Assembly: GCA_024684085.1 (NCBI GenBank) | Contig: JAIKXM010000039.1 | Location: 1-64,000, forward strand | DNA from: Lachnospiraceae bacterium | Lineage (GTDB): Bacteria > Bacillota > Clostridia > Lachnospirales > Lachnospiraceae | DNA length: 64,000 bases | Reading direction: 5' to 3' | Shown: one piece after another, positions 1 to 8,388 of the stretch | Numbering within the stretch: position 1 is the stretch's first letter | Layout of the letters: each line of letters starts with the position of its first letter | Made by a program: the position numbers and the translations under genes | Notes under the pieces: model-generated | Databases searched by the model: none | What the model saw: only the letters and a program-made list of their open reading frames with translations | Told to the model about the DNA's origin: nothing

Positions 1-129
1 ATCTCCGCTCATTCATCAAAAGAATCTCAGGCTGCGTATAAGGCATTGGGATGCGTGCATGCCGAGGAGATAATACCTTCGATCGCAGATGAAGAACCAT
101 TTGATGTACAGATGGAATATGTATTATGA
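1..129 (+). CDS. GNAT-family N-acetyltransferase, C-terminal part (truncated by window edge)
   Basis: Frame 1 reads ISAHSSKESQAAYKALGCVHAEEIIPSIADEEPFDVQMEYVL*, a typical GNAT C-terminus (NAxSxxSxxAYxxLGC). Confidence 0.6.
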   Translation: MSAHSSKESQAAYKALGCVHAEEIIPSIADEEPFDVQMEYVL

Positions 130-147
130 AAGGTGAGAAAGGGACGT

Positions 148-246
148 ATGGATATGAATTATGAGATTGTAGATAAAGCAGTGTATTACCGGAGCGGAGT
201 ATTCCGCCATTTTACGGAAGATTGCAAGTGTTCAACTTCTATGACC
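148..246 (+). pseudogene. Truncated chloramphenicol acetyltransferase (CatA)-like N-terminus
   Basis: MDMNYEIVDKAVYYRSGVFRHFTEDCKCSTSMTARIDV resembles the CatA-like N-terminus; homology is lost after ARIDV and no catalytic HHxxxDG region follows. Confidence 0.5.
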
Positions 247-567
247 GCGAGAATAGATGTAAGCCTTCCGGATCTGGCAGTTTCAACGGTTGTCTCTGTA
301 TTGTTGAAACCGTATAGGCATGACGGCAAAAGCAAGAACTCTGTTGATTGAGTAAGTGTCAGTTGTCCATCTGCTTCGGTTCGTATATAATCCATGATAT
401 AGGATCCTCCTGTTGATTGGGTTTGTACATCCGGCAAGATGCAACTCAACCTTATAGGAAGATCCTTTTTTATGCAACTGTCAAGGTACTATGCCGTCGG
501 GTCAGCGGCTGATGTATCACATAGAAAAAATGAGTGACCCATTATTATTACAGATGTGGATTGATAT

Positions 568-905
568 ATGAAGAATATTTGGCAAGAAATAGTAAATATA
601 ACAGAAAAATCAGATAGAAATATAAATATTTTAAATTGTAATAATACTAATGTGAACGAAGAATGTGAAAGATTAGGAATACCTTCGGATTCTGTTTTAT
701 TTTAAGGAGTTGCCAATTCTAATGGAATAGTAATTGATGATTGGATACGAATTTGAGGGCAGCGTAATTCCATGAATGCAGGAGTTTATTATTATAATTC
801 AAAATTTAAGGATTATATTTCTGGGATGATTCTTGTTGCTGGTGATGTTGTTGGTGGATTATTTGCAATAAATGTAAATACTGATGATTGAGGACTTACG
901 ATGTA
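568..905 (+). pseudogene. Degraded DUF2625-like gene with several in-frame stops
   Basis: Conceptual translation MKNIWQEIVNITEKSDRNINILNCNNTNVNEECERLGIPSDSVLF*GVANSNGIVIDDWIRI*GQRNSMNAGVYYYNSKFKDYISGMILVAGDVVGGLFAINVNTDD*GLTM* keeps DUF2625-like blocks (NGIVIDxWIRI, VAxDVVGGLFAIN) interrupted by TAA, TGA, TGA and TAG. Confidence 0.55.
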
Positions 906-1017
906 GGCGTTCGATGCGGTGAAGCAGGTGATGGAGAGTTTATTAGCCTGTATGCGGATATTGAATACTAAAGAAAGGGCGAACGGGAGATGATCCCCTA
1001 ATGATAGAAAGAACGAT

Positions 1018-1425
1018 ATGTGTTATTTTATGTATGGAGCTTTATTGGGAGATGTTCCACAATATGAATATGATTGTATTAAGAATAGATATGACTTGAA
1101 AATAGCTCGTGGAACAAAACATGATATTAAAACAGCAGTGAAAACTGCAGCTGATTGCGTTCAGGAGGATTTCCGTATCACTGAAGGAATCTGTGACTGC
1201 GGAGGTCCTTTTGGGATGCATGATACATCTGACGCTGATATTATTGAACTTAGTAATCTGATCAGGGATCTATCGGTACTTCCCGGTGCTAAACAAATTA
1301 ATATCTGCATAACATGGACGGGAAAACAGAACAAAAGAGAGATTAAGTTAAAGCTTAGCGAGATAGATTTAGAGCAAACGCTTGCTGATATGTCTGAAAA
1401 CACTATGTATTCTATTTATCTATAG
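1018..1425 (+). CDS. Hypothetical protein, 135 aa
   Basis: Intact ORF, convergent with the next gene and followed by a hairpin terminator; no family recognised. Confidence 0.5.
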   Translation: MCYFMYGALLGDVPQYEYDCIKNRYDLKIARGTKHDIKTAVKTAADCVQEDFRITEGICDCGGPFGMHDTSDADIIELSNLIRDLSVLPGAKQINICITWTGKQNKREIKLKLSEIDLEQTLADMSENTMYSIYL

Positions 1426-1520
1426 AGCACATGCAACTATTCGCAAAAGAATAGTTTAACGAAAAGATATTATGCAAAAATAGGCTAAAACAGATTATAC
1501 TTACAGTATTTCCTTATTCT

Positions 1521-1560
1521 AATATGCGCCCAAGACCATATTCCGGACTTGAGCGCATTT
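1521..1560. terminator. Hairpin between convergent genes
   Basis: Inverted repeat ATGCGCcCAAG...CTTGaGCGCAT between the 1018-1425(+) and 1562-2974(-) stop codons. Confidence 0.5.
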
Positions 1561-1561
1561 A

Positions 1562-2974
1562 TTAATTATTCTTATGGAACTTTTCTTTGATCTTCTGGAT
1601 AAATCTGATCAAGCGACTCTTCAGACTCTTTTCGCTATCTTCGGATCCATCATTTAAGCCGTCCTGCTCGGAATTCATGCTTAATTTGATATAATTCTTC
1701 GTATACTCATTATCTTCATTCATTTCATCAAAAGTTACGAAGCGTTCGTCATCATCAATATGATCAAGTTCTATATATTCCGAAGAATTAAGTGTCAGAT
1801 CTTTTTTTATCAATCGATTATTGATATTACGTCTGATAAATGCATATATTATGGCAAATACAGGCACTCCTATGAGCATACCGGTGAATCCGAAATAACC
1901 GCTGAATATTGTGATGGCAACGATGATCCAGAAGCTCGATATTCCGATGGAATTACCAAGGATCGCGGGTCCGATTATATTACCGTCGAGCTGCTGTAAT
2001 GCAAGAATAATTATAAGGAAGACCAAGCATTTTTTGGGATCGACCAATAATATGAGAAAAGCTGATGGGATCGCCCCAAGTAAAGGTCCGAAAAAAGGAA
2101 TTATATTGGTAACGCCGATGATAACACTTACAAGCAAAGCATATGGCATCTTGGCTAATAAAAGCAAAATAAAGCATAATATCCCGATAATGATGGAATC
2201 TATTATCTTGCCGATAAGAAAGCCACCAAAAGTATCATTGATGAATCTGAGGTCCATGATCAGATTATTTGCCTTTGTTTTATTGCACAATGAATATATT
2301 ACTTTTTTTGCCTGGCCAATGAACTTTTCCTTACTGATCAACAGATAGATCGCCATGATAAGACCGATCAGGATATCCATTATGGTATTGACCAGATTAA
2401 CGACACCTGAGTATATATTGACAGCATACTCCTTAAGATTGGGAAGGATCGTATTCTCTGTCAGATTCTCAAGGAATTCACTCACACTGTCAAAAGCCTC
2501 ATCAATATTCTTAATGGGAATAAAATCGGTATTTGTTAAAAACTTATCAATCTGAGTGATCACATTATCATAATATGTAGGGAAGTTATTAATGATACTC
2601 TCTATACTTGTGAATAATTCAGGAAGAACATTCATAAAGAACAGATAGAGTAAATAGATAACAAAGATCAGAGAAAAAAATACGCAGATCACACGAAATC
2701 TCTTCTTATCCTTTGGCTTGATGGCGATCTTTTTGTGATCATAGTATTTCTTGATTATCTTGGTCTCAAGGAAATTAACGATAGGCCAAAGCAGATAAGC
2801 GATAACAAAACCATATATAAAAGGCATCAGGACATTAAAAAACTTATTGACATTGAATACAAAGACCTTACTTCCGTTATTTAACAGATAGTTAAAACTG
2901 ATAGATATCATAGCTACTATCAGTAAGGTGAATCCCATCTTAAAATACTTGTTTTTCCTTAATCTCTTGAACAT
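1562..2974 (-). CDS. AI-2E family transporter (YdbI/TqsA-like)
   Basis: Multi-TM protein with AI-2E/UPF0118 blocks such as GVTNIIPFFGPLLGAIPSAF and LDGNIIGPAILGNSIGISSFWII. Confidence 0.85.
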   Translation of the reverse strand: MFKRLRKNKYFKMGFTLLIVAMISISFNYLLNNGSKVFVFNVNKFFNVLMPFIYGFVIAYLLWPIVNFLETKIIKKYYDHKKIAIKPKDKKRFRVICVFFSLIFVIYLLYLFFMNVLPELFTSIESIINNFPTYYDNVITQIDKFLTNTDFIPIKNIDEAFDSVSEFLENLTENTILPNLKEYAVNIYSGVVNLVNTIMDILIGLIMAIYLLISKEKFIGQAKKVIYSLCNKTKANNLIMDLRFINDTFGGFLIGKIIDSIIIGILCFILLLLAKMPYALLVSVIIGVTNIIPFFGPLLGAIPSAFLILLVDPKKCLVFLIIILALQQLDGNIIGPAILGNSIGISSFWIIVAITIFSGYFGFTGMLIGVPVFAIIYAFIRRNINNRLIKKDLTLNSSEYIELDHIDDDERFVTFDEMNEDNEYTKNYIKLSMNSEQDGLNDGSEDSEKSLKSRLIRFIQKIKEKFHKNN

Positions 2975-3041
2975 TTATACTACTCTCCCCTGTCGGATAA
3001 ATATTGAGAAATGAAACATAATTCCAACATGCAATTTACGA

Positions 3042-3122
3042 GTTATTGTTCACACCCGTGTTTTTGTAAATAGCTACAGGAAATATATTTCCTGTAGCGG
3101 ACAGACACCTGTGAACACTAAC
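3042..3122. mobile_element. Short MITE-like element (copy 1, 81 bp) with 8-bp TSD ATTTACGA
   Basis: TIR GTTATTGTTCACAC.../...GTGAACACTAAC flanked by ATTTACGA at 3034-3041 and 3123-3130; inner palindrome GCTACAGGAAATATATTTCCTGTAGC. Confidence 0.85.
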
Positions 3123-3238
3123 ATTTACGACTCATAGATTAAAGTATATCACATTTGTACTTTTTAGTGAACTTTATTATAATTATATGCGGAGCATAAA
3201 CAACATATATAATTCAGTATGTAATATGGTAAAGAATG

Positions 3239-3308
3239 CAGTGATCGGTACTAAATATTGTTAAGCAAAAAATACAGTGATAGGTACTAAATAATGTTAA
3301 TCAAAAAG
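3239..3308. repeat. Two-copy 36-bp imperfect tandem repeat upstream of ttcA-like gene
   Basis: CAGTGATcGGTACTAAATAtTGTTAAgCAAAAA and CAGTGATaGGTACTAAATAaTGTTAAtCAAAAA, starts 36 bp apart. Confidence 0.8.
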
Positions 3309-3382
3309 TAAAGCAAAAGATCAACAAAACTAACAATGAATTGTTTTGTATTCAGAGTGGATATTAATAACAGAGACCAATT

Positions 3383-4117
3383 ATGAAACTACAGAAATTA
3401 TGCAGTTATACAAGAAGAGCTATTCAGGATTATAACATGATCAGTGAAGGCGATAAGATCGCTATCGGAGTATCGGGTGGCAAGGATAGTCTTACTTTGC
3501 TCATGGCACTCTCTTCCTTACAAAACTTTTATCCTCTTTCATTTGAGATCTGCGCCATATCTGTTGATCTTGGACTTCCCAACATGGACTTTTCACCGAT
3601 ACGTAAGCTCTGTGAAGACCTTAATGTACCGTATTTTGTTGAAGAGACTCAGATATCCGAGATTGTCTTCGAAAGACGCGAAGAGAAGAATCCCTGCGCA
3701 TTATGTTCTAATCTTCGTAAGGGTGCGCTTAATGATCTGGCAAGGGAAATCGGATGTAATAAAGTGGCATATGCTCACCACAAGGATGATGTGATCGAGA
3801 CCATGATGCTATCCCTTCTCTATGAGGGAAGATTTCACTCATTTGCTCCCGTCACAGAATTGTCCGAATCGGATATCACTCTTATAAGACCATTGATATA
3901 TGTAAGCGAGGCCGAGGTAAAGGGGTTCGCTAAACGCTATGAACTGCCCGTAATGGTCAACACCTGTCCGGTTGACGGCGCTACAAAGCGTGAAGAAGTC
4001 CATAACATTGTAAGTGATTTAACACGTAATATCCCTGATGTAAAAAAGAGGCTATTCAAATCCGTAACAAGCAGCAATATCGAAGGCTGGTACGGAGACA
4101 AGATCGCAAGATATTGA
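3383..4117 (+). CDS. PP-loop ATPase, TtcA/TilS-like tRNA thiolation protein
   Basis: SGGKDSLTLLMAL PP-loop, CALCSNLRKGAL (CxxC), AYAHHKDDVIETMMLSLLYEGR. Confidence 0.8.
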   Translation: MKLQKLCSYTRRAIQDYNMISEGDKIAIGVSGGKDSLTLLMALSSLQNFYPLSFEICAISVDLGLPNMDFSPIRKLCEDLNVPYFVEETQISEIVFERREEKNPCALCSNLRKGALNDLAREIGCNKVAYAHHKDDVIETMMLSLLYEGRFHSFAPVTELSESDITLIRPLIYVSEAEVKGFAKRYELPVMVNTCPVDGATKREEVHNIVSDLTRNIPDVKKRLFKSVTSSNIEGWYGDKIARY

Positions 4118-4133
4118 ATTGGAGTAATCAAAA

Positions 4134-5189
4134 TTGAGAGATAACAGTAATTATCATGATCAGATAAACAGATCACAGATAGAGAAACTCAGAGAGATAC
4201 TTAATACTCTCCCATCCTTCTGTAAAATATATTTCAGAGGAATGAATGATATAATCGCAGCAAGGACCAAGATCGCATATGCATATGATCTCAGAGTCTT
4301 CTTCGAATATGTCCGTAACAACACGGACTATTGTAATAATTATGAGATGCAGGATATCCCAATGAGTATTCTCGATAAGATCAAACGCGAAGATATCGAA
4401 GAATATCTTGAGTATCTGTCCCTTTATAAGAAGGATGATGACAATGATGTAATGAATGAAGAAAGAGGAAAGAGCAGGAAGCTTGCTTCCCTTCGAAGCT
4501 TCTATAACTATTTCTATAAGAATGAACTTATAGAGACTAATCCACCTTCTCTTGTACCCATGCCCAAGCTTCATGAAAAAGAGATAATCCGTTTGGATAC
4601 TGATGAAGTGGCTATCCTTTTGGATCAGGTTGAAGCAGGAACCAATCTTACACGCAAACAGCTTGAATATCATTCCAAAACAGTTACAAGAGACCTGGCC
4701 ATTCTTACTCTTCTGCTCGGAACCGGTATTCGAGTATCTGAATGTGTAGGTATCAATATATCGGATGTTGATTTTAAGAATAATAAGATTAAGATCATCA
4801 GAAAAGGTGGATATGAAGATGTTGTCTACTTTGGAGAAGAAGTTGAAAAAGCGCTTAATGACTATCTTGAACAAAGAAGGATGATAATTCCGGTTGATGG
4901 ACACGAAGATGCATTATTCTTATCAATGCAGAATAAACGTATCTCCGTAAGAAGCGTTGAGATCCTGACCAAAAAATACGCATCTAATGTAACAGCACTT
5001 AAGAAGATCACTCCTCACAAATTACGTTCTACCTTTGGCACGAATCTGTACCAGGAAACCGGAGATATCTATCTTGTGGCAGATGTTCTCGGACATAAGG
5101 ATGTTAATACGACAAGAAAGCACTATGCTGCTATGAAGGATGAACATAAGAGAAAGGCCGCTAAGGCTATTAAACTTCGTGAAGACTAA
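4134..5189 (+). CDS. Tyrosine recombinase (XerC/D-like integrase)
   Basis: LLLGTGIRVSE, TPHKLRSTFGTNLYQETGDIYLVADVLGHKDVNTTRKHYA catalytic motifs. Confidence 0.85.
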   Translation: MRDNSNYHDQINRSQIEKLREILNTLPSFCKIYFRGMNDIIAARTKIAYAYDLRVFFEYVRNNTDYCNNYEMQDIPMSILDKIKREDIEEYLEYLSLYKKDDDNDVMNEERGKSRKLASLRSFYNYFYKNELIETNPPSLVPMPKLHEKEIIRLDTDEVAILLDQVEAGTNLTRKQLEYHSKTVTRDLAILTLLLGTGIRVSECVGINISDVDFKNNKIKIIRKGGYEDVVYFGEEVEKALNDYLEQRRMIIPVDGHEDALFLSMQNKRISVRSVEILTKKYASNVTALKKITPHKLRSTFGTNLYQETGDIYLVADVLGHKDVNTTRKHYAAMKDEHKRKAAKAIKLRED

Positions 5190-5284
5190 AGAATAGCATC
5201 ATAGTCTCGATCACATCGCACTTATGATGAACATAAGACATTATATTTCATACGTTATAGCTTATAAGCATTTTCATATTAAGA

Positions 5285-5644
5285 TCATTTGAACTCTGAA
5301 GAATAATAAGGGATCACAAGACTCATACCTCTTGTAAGATCATCACTGCTCAGATTATTGATAAATAATACTTCCTTCTTAAAAGCAGAGTAATTCTTGA
5401 AATTAAATCCATACTTCTCATAGAGATCATTCATATCCTCATGCGGATGTATAACGGTTGAAGTATAGTACTTATAATAATTGACAGTATCATCACCGCT
5501 TGCATTAACTGCAAGTCTTACTGCCATTACCGTAATAAAGATAACTGAAGCAAGAAGAACTATGGCAGATGTTATATGCCTTCTTATCTGCTGCTTACGT
5601 CTGTAATTGATATATCTTCCGTTTGTATCCTTAAGAGTCTTCAT
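5285..5644 (-). CDS. Small membrane protein with degenerate LysM-like C-terminus, divergent from lexA (YneA-like position)
   Basis: N-terminal basic segment plus one TM, then a ~50-aa LysM-like end (ending VIPYYSSEFK); divergent from lexA like Bacillus yneA. Confidence 0.55.
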   Translation of the reverse strand: MKTLKDTNGRYINYRRKQQIRRHITSAIVLLASVIFITVMAVRLAVNASGDDTVNYYKYYTSTVIHPHEDMNDLYEKYGFNFKNYSAFKKEVLFINNLSSDDLTRGMSLVIPYYSSEFK

Positions 5645-5675
5645 AATAACCTGTTTCCTCCGATTGACAATAATG

Positions 5676-5728
5676 CAAACAAATGTTTGTTACATGGTCA
5701 TTATATAGAACAAATGTTCAAAAGTCAA
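5676..5728 (-). promoter_or_regulatory. LexA-controlled promoter: -35 TTGACT, LexA box in 17-bp spacer, -10 TATAAT; second box downstream
   Basis: Minus strand reads TTGACT-tttGAACATTTGTTCta-TATAAT (5728-5700); second palindrome CAAACAAATGTTTG at 5676-5689. Confidence 0.75.
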
Positions 5729-5853
5729 TAGATAAATCGAACATATTTTCTATTAACAGAACATATTTTTGGAATATATGTTTGCCCTATCGAATAATTA
5801 ATGCTATAATAGCCATGAACAAACCAAAGATGTTCGTTCGGAAGGAGAAGTTA

Positions 5854-6480
5854 ATGAGAAAGAAAAGTGAAGGTATTTCATCTAAGCAACAGGAGATTCT
5901 CGATTATATTAAGGAAGAGGTTTTGAAAAGGGGTTATCCCCCGTCAGTAAGAGATATATGTTCAGCTGTTGATCTCAAGTCCACTTCTTCTGTTCATTCG
6001 CACCTTGAGAAGCTTGAGAGTCTGGGTTATATACGTCGTGATCCTACCAAGCCTCGTGCTATTGAGATCGTAGATGACAGCTTTAATATTGTCAGAACAG
6101 AGACTACTTCTCTTCCCGTTATAGGTACTGTTGCAGCAGGTTCACCTATCTTAGCCGAAGAGAATATCAGTAATTATTTTCCGGTTCCTGCTGATATGGT
6201 TCCCCGTGGAGAGCCCTCCTTTATTCTCAAGGTAAAGGGCGATTCCATGATCAATGCCGGTATTTTCAACGGAGATCAGATCTTCGTACAGTGCTGTAAT
6301 ACCGCACATAACGGTGATACTGTAGTTGCACTCATTGATGATTCCGCAACGGTTAAGACTTTCTATAAGGAACAGGGACATATACGACTTCAGCCTGAGA
6401 ATGATACCATGGATCCTATCATCGTAGATGACTGCCGTATCCTGGGTAAGGTATTTGGCGTATTCAGATTGTATCGTTAA
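5854..6480 (+). CDS. lexA: Transcriptional repressor LexA
   Basis: KQQEILDYIKEEVLKRGYPPSVRDICSAVDLKSTSSVHSHL HTH; AGSPILAEE cleavage region, GDSMINAGI Ser, VKTFYKE Lys. Start set at MRKKSEG after GGAAGGAG. Confidence 0.95.
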   Translation: MRKKSEGISSKQQEILDYIKEEVLKRGYPPSVRDICSAVDLKSTSSVHSHLEKLESLGYIRRDPTKPRAIEIVDDSFNIVRTETTSLPVIGTVAAGSPILAEENISNYFPVPADMVPRGEPSFILKVKGDSMINAGIFNGDQIFVQCCNTAHNGDTVVALIDDSATVKTFYKEQGHIRLQPENDTMDPIIVDDCRILGKVFGVFRLYR

Positions 6481-6555
6481 GTACTGTATTCTTTGATCAC
6501 ATACTTATTCTTAAAGTAAGTGACCGTTATTTTACAATCTTTATATCAGGATTTG

Positions 6556-6740
6556 ATTACGGTTCACACCCGTGTTTTTGTAAATAGCTACAGAAAATAT
6601 ATTCACAATAAACGCCTATGTGAGCGTCGGCACTTAGCGAGGCAAAGCCGAGCTTAGTGTCCGCTACGCTCACATAGGAGCGAAAGCGCCGTTTCGGTGA
6701 ATATATTTCCTGTAGCGGACAGACACCTGTGAACAGTAAC
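6556..6740. mobile_element. Long MITE-like element (copy 2, 185 bp) with 8-bp TSD AGGATTTG
   Basis: Ends ATTACGGTTCACAC.../...TGTGAACAGTAAC; AGGATTTG at 6548-6555 and 6741-6748. Confidence 0.9.
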
Positions 6741-6800
6741 AGGATTTGTCGATCATCAATATACGTAATTCAATATTCATTTATATCCTATAAGAGAAGG

Positions 6801-6834
6801 AAAAAGGTTAGCACTTTATATGCTAACCTTTTTT
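6801..6834. terminator. Bidirectional terminator between lexA and rsfS
   Basis: AAAAA-GGTTAGC-acttta tat-GCTAACC-TTTTTT; the rsfS stop codon (6816-6818) lies in the loop. Confidence 0.8.
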
Positions 6835-7148
6835 CCGTCTGACCAGATATGATCTATATCATAATATGCTCTGTCATCTTTGCAGAACAGATGAATGATG
6901 ATATCTTTATAGTCCATTAATATCCAATTACCTGATCGGTAACCTTCAATATGATCGTAATACTTACCTATCTCCTTCATCTTCTCTTCTATGTTGTCAC
7001 ACATAGCCTGAATCTGATTAACATTAGCGGCAGTAGCGATCACCATTATATCAGCCATAACAGATATCTGAGATATATCCAGGATACTGATATCTTCGGC
7101 TTTTTTATCATCTAACGCTTCTTTAATGAGTCTGATTGTCTTTTCCAT
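6816..7148 (-). CDS. rsfS: Ribosome silencing factor RsfS
   Basis: DISILDISQISVMADIMVIATAANVNQIQAMCDNIEEKMKE and GYRSGNWILMDYKDIIIHLF. Confidence 0.9.
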   Translation of the reverse strand: MEKTIRLIKEALDDKKAEDISILDISQISVMADIMVIATAANVNQIQAMCDNIEEKMKEIGKYYDHIEGYRSGNWILMDYKDIIIHLFCKDDRAYYDIDHIWSDGKKVSI

Positions 7149-7716
7149 TGTTCTCCTGTTTAGCATAATATTCATATGCTATCATTGTTGTTGTATCTAT
7201 GGGTGAATCCGTATCCTGCAAATGCTTAATGGTATTGACATATATATGCAGAATAGTCTTATTCAGATCGTTGAACGCTTCCTTTCTAATGACAGGAAGC
7301 TCCGGATCATGAGTACGACCGGGTTCTATATAATCTGCTACGAATATAATGGATTCAAGCAGCCCCATACCGGCTTTGCCTGTCGTATGGTAAAAAATAG
7401 CGTCGGCTATCTCTTTGTCCTTGATCTCATATACCTCATCCGCCAGATAACTGCCAACCTTGGAATGAAGTAATGAAGGATTATCATATTCAACCGGCTT
7501 GATCGGAAGATTATGATCCTTGCAATACTTTAGTTTCTCCGAATCCGTCATACCCTTTGCGCAATCATGCAAAAGACCGGCGATATAAGCTTTCTCCATA
7601 TCCGCATCATGACACATTGCAAGAGCGGCCGCTGTATATGCAACTCCCAGAGTATGTTCAAATCGTTTGCGTTCAAGTGTTTTCTTAAGCTTAATGATTA
7701 TATCACTTTTTTTCAT
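7123..7716 (-). CDS. yqeK: HD-domain hydrolase, YqeK family
   Basis: RFEHTLGVAYTAAALA, LLHDCAKGM, HSKVGSYLA, located between nadD and rsfS. Confidence 0.88.
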   Translation of the reverse strand: MKKSDIIIKLKKTLERKRFEHTLGVAYTAAALAMCHDADMEKAYIAGLLHDCAKGMTDSEKLKYCKDHNLPIKPVEYDNPSLLHSKVGSYLADEVYEIKDKEIADAIFYHTTGKAGMGLLESIIFVADYIEPGRTHDPELPVIRKEAFNDLNKTILHIYVNTIKHLQDTDSPIDTTTMIAYEYYAKQENNGKDNQTH

Positions 7717-7761
7717 GTCAGTATATTCGCGTAAGTTTACTAACCACATTAATAGGGCTTA

Positions 7762-8364
7762 TCACTTATATAACCCGTTCTTCTGGATAAAGTTCAGAGT
7801 GGATTCATCCACCATATACCTGATACTAAGGCCTTTTTTCACTCTTTCACGTATCTCTGTTGAAGATATATCGATATATGGCATCTTAAGTACATTGATC
7901 GTGGCATTATACCTGGCTCTTAATTCATCAGCCTTAAGCTTGAGCGAATCAAGAGACTGGCCTTCACGTACGGATACTAGGATTATAGCATCCTTCATGA
8001 TGATATGAGGATCTTTCCATAATTCGATCTGAAACAGAGAATCTGCGCCGATGATAAAATAATACTCAGTATCGGGATTTTCCTTCTTAAGGATCTCGAG
8101 AGTCTCTGATGTATATGAATTACCCGGACGATCCGTCTCAATTGTTGATAATGCAAAATGGGGATTGGAACCAATGGCATCTCCTGTCATTGAGATCCTC
8201 ATTTTTTTATCAATTACGATCTTGGGATCCTTGAAATGCGATATACCTGTGGGCACAAAGAGGATCTCATCAAGCTCATATTCATCTCTTGCTCTCTCGG
8301 CAAGAATCAGGTGACCTATATGAATAGGATTAAAAGTTCCGCCGATTATACCTACTTTTTTCAT
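7762..8364 (-). CDS. nadD: Nicotinate-nucleotide adenylyltransferase
   Basis: GIIGGTFNPIHIGHL and ISSTEIRERVKKGLSIRYMV. Confidence 0.92.
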   Translation of the reverse strand: MKKVGIIGGTFNPIHIGHLILAERARDEYELDEILFVPTGISHFKDPKIVIDKKMRISMTGDAIGSNPHFALSTIETDRPGNSYTSETLEILKKENPDTEYYFIIGADSLFQIELWKDPHIIMKDAIILVSVREGQSLDSLKLKADELRARYNATINVLKMPYIDISSTEIRERVKKGLSIRYMVDESTLNFIQKNGLYK

Positions 8365-8388
8365 GACGATCAACTCCTTATACGGCTA

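Noticed and set aside
568-905. Stop-codon reassignment (TGA=Trp) to rescue the DUF2625-like frame
   Set aside because: The frame also contains TAA and TAG, and TGA is used as an ordinary stop elsewhere in the window (e.g. ttcA-like gene, 4115-4117).
1911-2348. 145-aa plus-strand ORF (and many other ORFs antisense to annotated genes)
   Set aside because: Antisense to a confident AI-2E gene, no SD or family motifs; typical shadow ORF.
3042-3122. MITE family interpreted as REP/BIME elements mobilised by a RAYT transposase
   Set aside because: Perfect 8-bp target duplications and long TIRs fit DDE-type MITE transposition, not REP; no RAYT-like gene is present in the window.
4134-5189. Tyrosine recombinase as an integrase of a genomic island
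   Set aside because: No tRNA att site, no flanking direct repeats and only housekeeping neighbours (ttcA-like, lexA); more likely a chromosomal Xer-like recombinase.
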